Source: Leuconostoc inhae
GTDB lineage: Bacteria > Bacillota > Bacilli > Lactobacillales > Lactobacillaceae
Reading direction: 5' to 3'
NCBI RefSeq assembly: GCF_019656015.1
Contig: NZ_BPKW01000008.1
Coordinates: 1-64,000 of the forward strand
DNA: 64,000 nucleotides
Within the stretch, counting starts at the first letter, position 1, and the number at the start of each line of letters is the position of its first letter. A program made the translations under genes and the position numbers. The notes beneath the pieces were generated by a model. It searched no databases and was not told the DNA's origin. It was given only the letters and a program-made list of their open reading frames with translations. Below, piece after piece: positions 1-8,977 of this stretch.

Positions 1-11
1 TTTTGCGTCAT
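1..11 (-). CDS. 5' end of a gene running off the left edge
   Basis: Read leftward, an ATG at 11-9 opens a frame (Met-Thr-Gln...) that leaves the window after three codons. An AGGAG ribosome-binding motif (complement of 20-24) sits at normal spacing, and a TATAAT-like box (complement of 31-36) lies just upstream. The product cannot be identified from three residues. It is divergent from the Rgg-like regulator, so the two probably share a control region. Confidence 0.5.
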
Positions 12-138
12 GGGTTATTCTCCTACGTCTATTATATCGTAGTAGAAACCGTGTCCATGTTTTTAGACTAACACCATATTGGTATCAAAATGGTAAGATA
101 ATAGTAACGAGATACTGTATTTGAAGGTGGGTTTATAT

Positions 139-969
139 ATGCAAGATGTACTTAACGAGGCAACCAAACGCATTGGCGAACTGGTTAAATCAAATAGAAA
201 AAAGAAGCGATGGACGCAATCCGATTTAGCAGATGGAATTTGTTCTCAGGCTATGATTAGTAGTATTGAAAGTGGGCGTGACATGCCTAATGTTTTTTTG
301 TTTTATAAATTATGCGAAAAACTAGATGTCACGCTAACAAGTTCATTTTTAAAAGAAATATTGAACTTTGAAACTTCATCGAATTTTTCTGAGTAAGTTT
401 TTCATTTGTGTAAAAATCATCAATATAAAGAAATGATAGAGTATATGGATTCGAGTAAGATTTTGGATAAGCTTGAGTCTAACAGAGACTTTCAAACTTA
501 TTATTACTACTATGCTTGTGCCCTCTATCAGACAAAAGGAAGCTTGCATGAAGTAGAAAGATATCTAAAAATTGCTGTAGCTTGTACGCTTAAAAAACCG
601 TATACTCCTAAAAATCAAATCGAAATATTGTTGGTTAACGCACTGGGTGTTGTGAATGTAGACTTTGGTTTTTTTGAAAAAAGTTTTGATCTTTTCGATA
701 TAGCCTATAATGCCTTCTTAGAGTGTAAAGAAAACAGTGAAAATTTAAATGTGATTTCTTACCAGTATGGTGTTTTCTTGTACAAACAAGAAAGGTATTT
801 GGAGTCTCTCTCTGTTCTCTTAAAGGGTTTTGACGATGTTGTCAAAAAAGAGACGTTTTTTATGCTGGCTGAATACTCATTATTAATTTCTAAGTGTTAT
901 AAACACATTGGTAATAATCTGGATGCAAAACGATATTATGATAAATACGGCGTTTTTTTAGATATGTGA
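139..969 (+). pseudogene. Rgg/PlcR-like HTH-TPR regulator, split by an in-frame TAA
   Basis: The N-terminal part is an XRE-type helix-turn-helix (about residues 5-65, with the 'TQSDLADGICSQAMISSIESG' recognition region). After an in-frame TAA at 394-396 the same frame continues with a C-terminal helical repeat domain of the TPR type used by Rgg, PlcR and PrgX to bind peptide pheromones. I chose ATG 139 because AAGGTGG (124-130) lies 8 bases upstream; a TTG at 121 is also possible. The stop falls in the linker between HTH and TPR, where family members are continuous, and no frame change is needed to join the halves. This is therefore most simply a nonsense mutation. The likely ancestral role is peptide-responsive control of the two dehydrogenase genes downstream. 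If the HTH half alone is made, it could bind DNA without sensing peptide. Confidence 0.75.
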
Positions 970-989
970 GTAGTTAGGAAAGGAAAATT

Positions 990-1913
990 ATGAGACACTT
1001 TTCCTTGCATGAACCAAGACCTAAAGTAATACTTGGTGAAATATGTTTGGTGTTTCTAGAGTATTATCAGGAAACAAACTATTTTTATGCAGTAATAAAT
1101 GTTTTAGAAGGGCGATTACACATTAACAGTAAAACACTTGGATCATTTGTAAAGGATGTAAAAAATATGTCAAGAAGAACAACCAGTGATAAAAAAACTG
1201 TTTTTATTACTGGATCTAACAGAGGGATCGGTTACGGGATAGCTAAGTATTGCGATTCACAGGGTTATAATATAATTTTACATGCTAGACATGAATTTTC
1301 TGAAAAGATTTTGAGTCAATTTAATAATGTATTAGATATTGCAATTTTTGATATTACGGATAGTAAAACAATGTCCAAAGAAATAAAAAGAATTTTGTCC
1401 ACAAATGTAGCTATAGATATTTTAATAAATTGCGCTGGTATCACCAATGATTCTATTTTGGTGAACATGACTCATCCTGATTTTACTAATGTTTTAAACA
1501 CAAATTTTTTGGGAACCGTCAATATCATGAATCAATTAATTCCAAAAATGGTTGAACAAAGGGGGGGATCGATTATAAACATTAGTTCAGCAATTGCTGA
1601 GAGTGGAAACGTTGGTCAAGCAAACTATGCTGCTTCAAAATCGGCAATTATTGATTTTACACACATTTACGCACATGAGTATGCATCTGAAGGAATCAGA
1701 ATTAATGCAATTTGCCCTGGTATGATAGTTAGTTCAATGACCGATAAGTTATCAGAGAAGATGAAAAAATATGCCTTATCCAAAATTCCACTGAAAAGAT
1801 TCGGAAATGCATCCGAGGTAGCTCAAATTGTTATGGCAGTAGCGCTTAATACATATATGACAGGATCAGTGGTGGATGTTAATGGTGGTTTACGCATGGG
1901 AAACAACAGTTAA
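990..1913 (+). CDS. Short-chain dehydrogenase, FabG-like, with an unusual N-terminal extension
   Basis: From residue 60 (Met at 1167) the protein is a classical SDR. It has a TGSNRGIG cofactor loop, an NCAG motif, the catalytic Ser in NISSA, a YAASK Tyr/Lys pair and a C-terminal GGLRMG as in 3-oxoacyl-ACP reductases. It probably reduces a keto or ketoacyl substrate with NAD(P)H; the substrate is unknown. The first 59 residues do not look like any SDR part. Both ATG 990 (AGGAAAGGA just upstream) and ATG 1167 (AAAGGA 10 bases upstream) have good ribosome-binding sites, so the extension may be a fused small gene or may be skipped. It starts 20 bases after the regulator and probably forms an operon with the next SDR. 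Confidence 0.8.
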   Translation: MRHFSLHEPRPKVILGEICLVFLEYYQETNYFYAVINVLEGRLHINSKTLGSFVKDVKNMSRRTTSDKKTVFITGSNRGIGYGIAKYCDSQGYNIILHARHEFSEKILSQFNNVLDIAIFDITDSKTMSKEIKRILSTNVAIDILINCAGITNDSILVNMTHPDFTNVLNTNFLGTVNIMNQLIPKMVEQRGGSIINISSAIAESGNVGQANYAASKSAIIDFTHIYAHEYASEGIRINAICPGMIVSSMTDKLSEKMKKYALSKIPLKRFGNASEVAQIVMAVALNTYMTGSVVDVNGGLRMGNNS

Positions 1914-1934
1914 TTATGAAAGGTAATAAATAAC

Positions 1935-2663
1935 ATGAAAAAAATTGTGATAACTGGTGGCGGGTCTGGGGTAGGATTTGCCATAGCGAGAGATTTATCA
2001 GAAAACAATAGTGTAATTCTGGTTGGTCGTAATGAAAATAAATTACAAGTAGCGAAACGAATGCTTGGAGACAATGTAAATTATGTAACTGGAGACTTGT
2101 CAACAACTTTTGGACGCAAAAAAGTTGTTGATTATATTTTACAAAATACAAATAAAATTGATGTTTTGATTCATAGTGCGGGAATTTATCCAGTTAATAG
2201 TCGGGATAATATAGACAATAACTTGTTAGCACATTATTATTTGACAGTGGACCTTTTAAATGTTCTAAATGGCAGTCGTGTGTTGATTACTACGGGTAAT
2301 CCGCAAGCTGTTAATATGGCTCCAATTTGTGAGCAACAATCTAATCAAATGATGCGTGCTGCATGGGTTGTCACTCATAAAACTTTGTTAGTCCAATTGC
2401 TTGTCGACAAATTGAGAAATAACAAAACTACTATAAACAGTTTTTTTCCTGGAGATGTTAGAAGTGACTTGATGGATTATACAAAGTCCTTGACAAATAC
2501 ATCAGTGCCAGTAGGTAAATTACTGGCTTTAGGTAAAGAATTTGAGAAGATTAGTGGTCAGTTTTTTGATGAAAAAGGCAATATGGTTGATCTAAATTTG
2601 GATAAGTACAATAAGGTTAGTGCAGTGAAATTTTTATCGAACTATATTCCAAATATTAACTAG
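1935..2663 (+). CDS. Short-chain dehydrogenase-like protein lacking the catalytic Tyr
   Basis: The Rossmann start is intact (ITGGGSGVG at residues 6-14), and a HSAG motif corresponds to the NNAG of the family. The region that should read YxxxK reads AAWVVTHK: the Lys is present but Val or Trp stands where Tyr is expected, and the catalytic Ser region is ITTGNP. It may therefore be a non-catalytic or altered member, perhaps a partner of the SDR 22 bases upstream. Length (242 aa) is normal for the family. A short start-codon leader with AAAGGTAA lies upstream. Confidence 0.7.
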   Translation: MKKIVITGGGSGVGFAIARDLSENNSVILVGRNENKLQVAKRMLGDNVNYVTGDLSTTFGRKKVVDYILQNTNKIDVLIHSAGIYPVNSRDNIDNNLLAHYYLTVDLLNVLNGSRVLITTGNPQAVNMAPICEQQSNQMMRAAWVVTHKTLLVQLLVDKLRNNKTTINSFFPGDVRSDLMDYTKSLTNTSVPVGKLLALGKEFEKISGQFFDEKGNMVDLNLDKYNKVSAVKFLSNYIPNIN

Positions 2664-2972
2664 CAAGACTGATTTCAGATTAGTAGACTTTCTTTGACAG
2701 TAATTTTAAAGGCAAAATTAACCTGACAAAATATATTTTATATTCATTTTTTGCTAACCGTTTGTTGCTATATTGAAAGCACAGACGGTTTTCTTACTAA
2801 AAAATAGTCTAAAACAATTAAGGTTAATATAGGTCGATACCAAATTATCCACAACCACCCCCAAAGCTAATTCATGTAACTTCACCCAAAGCGGTTTATA
2901 CTATAGGTAACGTGATCGCTAAACAAGTTGATGTTTAGCGCGATTTCCTAGTACGCCATTGGAGGTTAATGA
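2664..2972 (+). promoter_or_regulatory. Intergenic control region with TATACT box and 5'-UTR inverted repeat
   Basis: This gap carries a TATACT -10 box (2897-2902) without a convincing -35. Downstream is a perfect 9-base inverted repeat CGCTAAACA/TGTTTAGCG (2917-2925 and 2932-2940) with a 6-base loop. The repeat would be in the leader RNA or act as an operator about 30 bases before the reductase start. A weaker 7-base inverted repeat (2701-2707/2714-2720) with few GC pairs lies near the end of the SDR operon. Confidence 0.45.
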
Positions 2973-4304
2973 ATGACAAAGCAATATGATTATGATGTGT
3001 TATATCTTGGTAGTGGGCATGGTACCTTTGATGGCGCCATTCCGTTGGCACAATCAGGTGTCAAGGTTGGCATCATTGAGGCTGATATGATTGGTGGTAC
3101 GTGTCCTAATTATGGCTGCAATGCTAAAATCACACTTGATGCACCTGTAACACTAACGCGAGCAGCCGAGCGACTATCTGGTATTGTTCAGGGGAAGCTG
3201 ACAATTGATTGGACGCAGAATGAGGCCCATAAAGAAGCCGTTATTAATGGCTTGCCGGATATGATTGGTGGGTTATTAGATCAGTCTGGTATCGACGTGA
3301 TTCACGGACGTGGCGTGTTTGAAGATAATCATACAATCATTGTTGATGGTAAGGCAGTAACTGCTGACAAGATTGTCATTTCAACTGGGTTACGCCCACA
3401 TCGTCTGGATATTCCTGGTACGGAATTGGCACATGAAAGTCGTGATTTTATGGCATTGAAGACTTTGCCACAAAAGATAGCCATTATTGGATCGGGTTAT
3501 ATTAGCATGGAATTTGCGACTATTGCGAATGCAGCTGGTGCCGACATTACTGTGCTTATGCATGGTGATCGTGTGTTACGACAATTTCACGCCCCTTATG
3601 TTGACAAAGTCGTGACCGACTTAGAACAACGCGGTGTCACGTTTATTCCAAATGCTGATGTTACTGCCTTTGAAAAACATGGCAATCAAACGCAAGTGGC
3701 ATATAGTAATGGTCAGTCTTTGTTAGTTGACTGGGTCTTGGATGCTTCAGGGCGAATTCCTAATGTAGAAAACATTGGTTTAGAAACAATTGGCGTCACT
3801 TATAATCAATCAGGTATTCCTGTTAATGATTATCTGCAAACAAACGTTGAGAACATTTATGCATCAGGGGATGTACTTGATAAAAAGCAACCCAAGTTAA
3901 CACCAACAGCTATTTTTGAATCAACGTATCTTTTCAAACAATTCTCTGGTCAAACAAAATCGCCAATTCAGTATCCTGTTGTACCATCAGTTGTCTTTAC
4001 ATCACCAAGAATTGCACAAGCAGGTGTTTTGGTAGAAGATTCTGAAAAAGGCGATTATGATGTGCAACAAACTGACCTCACCAAAGATTGGTATCGCCAA
4101 GTTGACAACGAAACAATCGCTGATAACATCTTGATTTTTGACAAGCAACATCATTTGGTGGGTGTGACTGAAGTCAGTGAACAAGCTGAAAATGTCGTTA
4201 ATACATTATTACCAGCCATTGAATTTGAATTTGGACCAGATAAAATTGGTCGATTAATTCATTTATTCCCATCGATTGGCATGGCAACTTGGGGACAATT
4301 ATAA
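2973..4304 (+). CDS. FAD-dependent pyridine nucleotide-disulfide oxidoreductase
   Basis: Glutathione reductase/mercuric reductase/dihydrolipoamide dehydrogenase superfamily. An FAD-binding GxGxG-like start (GSGHGT) comes first, then a redox-active pair Cys44 and Cys49 in GGTCPNYGCNAK. A second nucleotide site (IIGSGYISMEFA, about residue 168) and an ASGDV FAD motif follow. The C-terminal interface domain ends in HLFPSIGMATWGQL instead of the usual HPTxxE, so the disulfide substrate is uncertain. A cytosolic NAD(P)H-linked reductase is likely. ATG 2973 is 7 bases after GGAGG. The gene is monocistronic with its own terminator. Confidence 0.82.
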   Translation: MTKQYDYDVLYLGSGHGTFDGAIPLAQSGVKVGIIEADMIGGTCPNYGCNAKITLDAPVTLTRAAERLSGIVQGKLTIDWTQNEAHKEAVINGLPDMIGGLLDQSGIDVIHGRGVFEDNHTIIVDGKAVTADKIVISTGLRPHRLDIPGTELAHESRDFMALKTLPQKIAIIGSGYISMEFATIANAAGADITVLMHGDRVLRQFHAPYVDKVVTDLEQRGVTFIPNADVTAFEKHGNQTQVAYSNGQSLLVDWVLDASGRIPNVENIGLETIGVTYNQSGIPVNDYLQTNVENIYASGDVLDKKQPKLTPTAIFESTYLFKQFSGQTKSPIQYPVVPSVVFTSPRIAQAGVLVEDSEKGDYDVQQTDLTKDWYRQVDNETIADNILIFDKQHHLVGVTEVSEQAENVVNTLLPAIEFEFGPDKIGRLIHLFPSIGMATWGQL

Positions 4305-4362
4305 GATAAACTGACAGCGTGGCTTTTGTCACGTTTTTTATTAATTGTTATATATAATCATA

Positions 4363-4409
4363 AAAAGAACCCTTTCAGTTGGATTTCTCTAACTGAGGGG
4401 GTCCTTTTC
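4363..4409 (+). terminator. Rho-independent terminator after the disulfide reductase
   Basis: A stem with 14-base arms (GAACCCTTTCAGTT with AACTGAGGGGGTCC, two G-U pairs) and a 10-base loop is followed by TTTT. Confidence 0.8.
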
Positions 4410-4529
4410 ATCTAGGCATATATTGTGCCTAGAAAAGCATGTTTATTTATTCAAATAAATAAGAATATTAACGAAGACTATGTTAATGGCGTGTATAATA
4501 AAGATAGCAAACAAGTGGAGGATATGTTG

Positions 4530-5051
4530 ATGGCAATGAAGGGTAGAGAGATAATTTTAGGTATTTTACAGAGTGGACCGCATACTGGTTATGAAATTAA
4601 TGACATTTTACAGACACGATTAAGTCATTTTTTTGATGCCACTTTTGGCATGATTTATCCGACTTTAAAAAAGTTGGAAGCCGAAAAATTAGTGACTAAG
4701 CAACAAATATCACAAACTGATCGACCAAATAAGAATATTTATACAATTACAGAAGTAGGGCAAGCAGAATTTTCAAAAGCCATCGGTGCACCGACTTCGG
4801 ATGAAATTCTTAAATCTGATTTTTTGATGCATCTTTATTTTAGTCAAGATTTGCCAAAGGATCAGGTAACCGTATTTTTTCAAGAAGAAATTGCACGTAA
4901 GGAAGTTAAGCTGGTGACGTTACAAGCACAATTGGCAACATGGATCGAAAATGGCATGACCGAGCGACAAAAGGTAACGTTTGATTATGGGATTGCTTAT
5001 TACACAGCGACATTAGCCGTTTTAAAAAAAGCAGTGAAATCAAATCAATAG
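4530..5051 (+). CDS. PadR-family transcriptional regulator
   Basis: Winged-helix PadR fold: ILGILQSGPHTGYEIND followed by FGMIYPTLKKLEAEKLV is the typical N-terminal DNA-binding half. A C-terminal helical Vir_act_alpha_C-type dimerisation region follows. ATG 4530 (MAMKGREII) is chosen because AGTGGAGG ends 8 bases before it; the longer upstream frame has no ribosome-binding site. A TATAAT box lies at about 4494-4499 and an A/T inverted repeat (TTTATTT/AAATAAA, 4442-4459) upstream may be its own operator. The OsmC gene follows after 66 bases and is a plausible target. Confidence 0.85.
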   Translation: MAMKGREIILGILQSGPHTGYEINDILQTRLSHFFDATFGMIYPTLKKLEAEKLVTKQQISQTDRPNKNIYTITEVGQAEFSKAIGAPTSDEILKSDFLMHLYFSQDLPKDQVTVFFQEEIARKEVKLVTLQAQLATWIENGMTERQKVTFDYGIAYYTATLAVLKKAVKSNQ

Positions 5052-5117
5052 TCAGCAAATAGTATGCTAACCTGCTACAATAATCTTGTAAAAGTATATT
5101 GTCAGTCAGGAGATATT

Positions 5118-5555
5118 ATGATAAATGGCAGCTTGTATCATACTGAAATTGAAAATACAGCTGGTCTAGTTGGTCGCGTCAAAACGGTTACAACCAGTGA
5201 TTTAAGTGTTCAGACCAGTGGCCCATTAAGTGACGAACCGGGCACTAATCCAGAGCAATTGTTGGGGGCATCACTAGCGACTTGTTTGAATGCGACAATC
5301 GAAGCTGAAGAAAAGCGACGACAATTAGCGCATAAAAGCGTTGTGCGTGTTGGCATTGACATGGCACGGGATCAGAAAGGCTTTCAATTTTTTGTAACAG
5401 CACAAGTGAAAATGCCACATGTCAATCGTCAAGAGGCGGTAGATATGTTAGCAATTGTTGCGCAGCGCTGTCCAGTATCTAAATTGTTATCGGGCAGTTC
5501 GAATGTTCATATTGTATTAGTCGATGAATTTGATTTTAATCAGGCAATAAATTAA
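5118..5555 (+). CDS. OsmC/Ohr-family peroxiredoxin
   Basis: Organic hydroperoxide-detoxifying family. Two conserved cysteines appear in the ASLATCLNATI and RCPVSKLL contexts, and the NPEQLLGAS motif supplies the active-site Glu/Gln region. ATG 5118 follows AGGAG by 5 bases. About 145 residues, normal for the family. It probably reduces organic peroxides with thiol recycling by dihydrolipoyl- or other dithiol-type donors. It is cotranscribed with or regulated by the PadR gene upstream. Confidence 0.88.
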   Translation: MINGSLYHTEIENTAGLVGRVKTVTTSDLSVQTSGPLSDEPGTNPEQLLGASLATCLNATIEAEEKRRQLAHKSVVRVGIDMARDQKGFQFFVTAQVKMPHVNRQEAVDMLAIVAQRCPVSKLLSGSSNVHIVLVDEFDFNQAIN

Positions 5556-5585
5556 AGCAACTAGTCAAAAAGTAGTTGCTTTTTA
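5556..5585 (+). terminator. Terminator after osmC-like gene
   Basis: AGCAACTA and TAGTTGCT arms enclose a 9-base loop and are followed by TTTT. Confidence 0.8.
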
Positions 5586-5672
5586 CTTACTTAAAATTAG
5601 TTAACATCAATTTAATATGACGCGTGTATAATTTAGTTGCTGATTAACATTTAAATTGGCGGAGGATATCAC

Positions 5673-6362
5673 GTGAAAATTTCTAGAATAATTAAACTAA
5701 TAATCATAGTCTTTGCGGGGACCTATCTTTTTCAAAATCCTGACAAAGTCACACAGGGGCGCGAATGGGTTGGTCAAAAAGTGCAACAGTGGGCATTTTT
5801 ACTTGATGAAAAGAGTGATCAGTATAGATCACCAGAACAAACAGCTACGGCAACTAGTGGTGGCACAGTACAAGAATCTGGTAGCCATGATGCGACGCAT
5901 TTAAATGGGGCAATTTGGGCTAAAAAAACGCTTAATGTTTATTTTGACGTGTCGGCGAATACTATGCCAGAGTATTCTGAAGCATGGCATCGTGCATTTG
6001 ATCGTTGGAATGCTGTTGGTGTATTAACTTTAGTGGCTGTTACTGATCAATCTAAAGCAGACATTGTTTTGACGACGGAAGATCGTAGTGACACGCAACA
6101 GGCAGGGGTCGCGGAAACACAATTCTTAGTTAACCCAATAACTGGTAAAAGAGTGATGACACATGTCGTAGCAAAATTAAATAAGCATTATTTGAATTAT
6201 TATTCTGCTACGCGTAAAGTCAATACGGCCGAACACGAACTGGGACACGCGCTTGGTTTGGATCATACAGATGATCGTGAATCTGTCATGCAATCTCAAG
6301 GATCTGAATATGGTATTCAAACGGTGGATGTTAATCGCTTAAAGGTCTTATATCAAAATTAA
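5673..6362 (+). CDS. Membrane-anchored matrixin-like zinc metalloprotease
   Basis: The GTG start at 5673 has GGAGG upstream. Residues 4-20 form a hydrophobic signal-anchor with no clear cleavage site. A variable Ser/Thr/Gln-rich linker (about 50-75) leads to a catalytic domain with HELGHALGLDH (His188, Glu189, His192, His198) and a Met-turn Met206 in ESVM, i.e. the peptidase M10/matrixin zinc site. It probably faces the outside of the cell. Matrixin-like proteins of this size are common in lactobacilli; the substrate is unknown. Confidence 0.85.
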   Translation: MKISRIIKLIIIVFAGTYLFQNPDKVTQGREWVGQKVQQWAFLLDEKSDQYRSPEQTATATSGGTVQESGSHDATHLNGAIWAKKTLNVYFDVSANTMPEYSEAWHRAFDRWNAVGVLTLVAVTDQSKADIVLTTEDRSDTQQAGVAETQFLVNPITGKRVMTHVVAKLNKHYLNYYSATRKVNTAEHELGHALGLDHTDDRESVMQSQGSEYGIQTVDVNRLKVLYQN

Positions 6363-6492
6363 AAATTTGTGCTACCATTCACAAAATGATAAAATATCTA
6401 CTTAAAATTGCAATTCATGTCATAAAAGTGCCCTAAGTCTTTTAAAATCGACTTTTTTAAAATTAAAGTGGTATAGTGTAAATATACTATGC

Positions 6493-6509
6493 TTTGAAAA
6501 TTTTTCAAA
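6493..6509 (+). promoter_or_regulatory. 17-base palindrome in the dld leader
   Basis: TTTGAAAA-T-TTTTCAAA is perfect. It lies just downstream of candidate -10 boxes (TATAGT 6472-6477, TATACT 6483-6488) and 25 bases before the dld start. This is a plausible operator; the regulator is unknown. Confidence 0.35.
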
Positions 6510-6533
6510 ACATAAATTTTATGGGGGTTTATT

Positions 6534-8219
6534 ATGACAACTGTTCAAGAATTGACAGAAATTGTTGGTAACAATCACATCATCACTTCAGCTGCAAAAT
6601 CATTACGCTATCGCAGTGGATACCGTAGTGGGCAGGGGGATGCATTGGCGGTTGTACTGCCTGGTAATATGATGGAGTTATGGCAAGTATTGAAAGTACT
6701 GCATGCTCATAACATAATTATTATTATGCAAGCTTCTAATACCAGCTTAACTGAAGGTTCAATTCCGGCACCGGGTTACGATCGTGACTGTGTTGTGGTT
6801 AATGGGACACGAATTAAAGGGGTACAATTGATTAACCATGGCGAAGAAGCATTGGCTTTTCCAGGGACGACACTATTTAAACTCGAAAACGCATTAAAGG
6901 CGATTAATCGAGAACCACACTCAGTTATTGGCTCATCAAATTTGGGTGCGTCTGTTATTGGCGGCATTAACAATAATTCTGGTGGTGCATTGATCCAACG
7001 TGGGCCAGCATATACAGAATTATCATTGTACGCCCAAATTGATGCCAATGACGAATTACATCTTGTGAATCATTTGGGTATTGACTTAGGAGATACACCT
7101 GAGGAAATGATTAATAACCTTGAAAATCGAAATTTTGATATTGACAAGGTTCAGAAAGATGACAAACGTGTCGGACATAATCGTGATTATGAGGCGCGTG
7201 TTCGTAATATTGGTTCACATACACCAACACGTTATAATGCTGATCCCAATGAACTATATGAAGTTTCAGGTTCATCAGGTAAATTAGCAGCGTTTGCTGT
7301 TCGCTTAGATACTTTCCCAAAAGAGGGTGCATCACAAGTATTTTATATCGGTACGAATGAGCCAGCGGTGTTAGAAAGATTGCGCCGCCATATTCTATCT
7401 GAATTTAAGAATTTACCCGTATCTGGGGAATATATGCATAAAGAGGCCTACGATTTGGCCAAAAAGTATGGGAAAGATTCACTGCTCGTCATTGATACAA
7501 TTGGTACGAACATGTTACCTTATCTGTTTGGCTTGAAATCAACAGCTGAGCGTATATTAGCTCATATTCCGACCTTTAAACCATACTTCCCTGATCGCAT
7601 GTTGCAACATGTAGGTCAAGTATTTCCCAATCAATTACCTAAAAGAATTGAAGCTTATAGCGATAAATATGAACATTATCTGCAATTAAAGATGGTGGGT
7701 GAAGGCATTGATGAAGCACGTCAATACTTGAAAGAATTTTTCAAAACGGAGTCAGGCGACTATTTGGAATGCACGCCTTCAGAAGCAGACAGAGCGGCAA
7801 CGCATCGTTATGTTACAGCTGGTGTTGCTATTAGATATCAAGAAGTTTTCCAAAGTAAAAAGTTGGATATTTTACCATTAGATATCGCTTTACCTCGTAA
7901 TGAGTTTGATTGGTTTGAACATCTGCCAAAGGAAATCGAGGATAAAATTGAACATAAGTTATATTATGGTCATTTTCTTGATCATGTGATGCATCAGGAT
8001 TATATTTTGAAGCCAGGTGTAGATCCACATGAGTTGAAATTAGAAATGTTGAAATTGCTTGATAAACGTGGGGCTATTTACCCTGCCGAACATAACGTTG
8101 GCCATTTATATCATGCTGCTTCAACGTTAGTGAACCATTATAAGCGCAATGATCCAACCAATAGTTTCAATCCAGGTGTTGGTTTGACAACCATGGAAAA
8201 ATATTGGGGTAATTATTAA
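6534..8219 (+). CDS. dld: Quinone-dependent D-lactate dehydrogenase
   Basis: Respiratory D-lactate dehydrogenase: membrane-associated, FAD-linked, oxidises D-lactate to pyruvate and passes electrons to quinone. The N-terminal PCMH-type FAD domain shows the QASNTSLTEGSIP, GSSNLGASVIGGINNNSGGAL and ELYEVSGSSGKLAAFAVRLDTFP stretches characteristic of Dld. The C-terminal half is the membrane-binding and substrate domain with the HNVGHLYHA end. At 561 aa it is full length. It is single-gene, with a strong bidirectional terminator. The heterofermentative lifestyle makes D-lactate abundant, which fits this gene. Confidence 0.93.
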   Translation: MTTVQELTEIVGNNHIITSAAKSLRYRSGYRSGQGDALAVVLPGNMMELWQVLKVLHAHNIIIIMQASNTSLTEGSIPAPGYDRDCVVVNGTRIKGVQLINHGEEALAFPGTTLFKLENALKAINREPHSVIGSSNLGASVIGGINNNSGGALIQRGPAYTELSLYAQIDANDELHLVNHLGIDLGDTPEEMINNLENRNFDIDKVQKDDKRVGHNRDYEARVRNIGSHTPTRYNADPNELYEVSGSSGKLAAFAVRLDTFPKEGASQVFYIGTNEPAVLERLRRHILSEFKNLPVSGEYMHKEAYDLAKKYGKDSLLVIDTIGTNMLPYLFGLKSTAERILAHIPTFKPYFPDRMLQHVGQVFPNQLPKRIEAYSDKYEHYLQLKMVGEGIDEARQYLKEFFKTESGDYLECTPSEADRAATHRYVTAGVAIRYQEVFQSKKLDILPLDIALPRNEFDWFEHLPKEIEDKIEHKLYYGHFLDHVMHQDYILKPGVDPHELKLEMLKLLDKRGAIYPAEHNVGHLYHAASTLVNHYKRNDPTNSFNPGVGLTTMEKYWGNY

Positions 8220-8230
8220 TTAAAAGTCAT

Positions 8231-8276
8231 AAAAAATACGCGACACATGTTTTAAAACATGTGTCGCGTATTTTTT
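8231..8276. terminator. Bidirectional terminator between dld and ktrA
   Basis: A 46-base perfect palindrome starts with A6 and ends with T6, so it can stop transcription from both convergent genes. Confidence 0.92.
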
Positions 8277-8937
8277 ATTTATTAGTCATTTGATCAAAAT
8301 CATCAACCATATCTTTTGGCCCAACAACGGATAAAATATCTTTATGGTGTATCTCATATTTCGAATCTGGCGCAACAATCACTTCACCGTCATGGCGTAC
8401 GGCAATGACATTTAGACCGAATTTTTTGTGAATATTCAATTCGGAAATAGTTTTTCCAGTAAAGGTAGGATTGACAATTTGTACCTCGGCCATTGAGTAA
8501 TCATCAGATAATTCGATGAAATTTAACATGTTTGGTGCTAGAAGTTTACGTCCAATACGTTCACCCATTTCGCGTTCGGGTTGCACAACCAAATCAGCAC
8601 CAATTTTTGTTAAGACGCGTAAATGGGTACGATTTTCGGCCTTAGCAATAACATTTTTAGCACCGAGGTCTTTTGCATTGATGGTAGCTAAAATACTGGC
8701 CTGCATATTATGTCCAATAGCAATCACAACGTGATCAAAACTTGCAATGTCGAGTTTTCGCAAAACATCATCTTCTTGTGCATCAGCGATGACCACTTGA
8801 GTCGCAATATCACGATATTCGTTAACGTGCTCTTCACTGATATCAATGCCAAGCACGTCTTGACCATTAGCAATAAGGGTTTCGAGTAGCGCACCGCCAA
8901 AACGGCCGAGTCCAATGATAGCATATGTTTGACGCAT
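8275..8937 (-). CDS. ktrA: KtrA potassium-uptake regulatory subunit (RCK)
   Basis: Cytosolic gating ring of a Ktr K+ channel. TrkA-N Rossmann domain with GLGRFGG (residues 9-15), the acidic end IDIS and a helix typical of NAD(H)/ATP/ADP binding. The TrkA-C/RCK-C domain lies at about 135-220, where related proteins bind c-di-AMP. The start codon follows AGGAG. It lies 40 bases downstream of ktrB in the same operon. 220 aa is the usual length. Confidence 0.93.
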   Translation of the reverse strand: MRQTYAIIGLGRFGGALLETLIANGQDVLGIDISEEHVNEYRDIATQVVIADAQEDDVLRKLDIASFDHVVIAIGHNMQASILATINAKDLGAKNVIAKAENRTHLRVLTKIGADLVVQPEREMGERIGRKLLAPNMLNFIELSDDYSMAEVQIVNPTFTGKTISELNIHKKFGLNVIAVRHDGEVIVAPDSKYEIHHKDILSVVGPKDMVDDFDQMTNK

Positions 8938-8977
8938 AATGAATTTCTCCTAAATTTTGTATGATATAGTGATTAAG

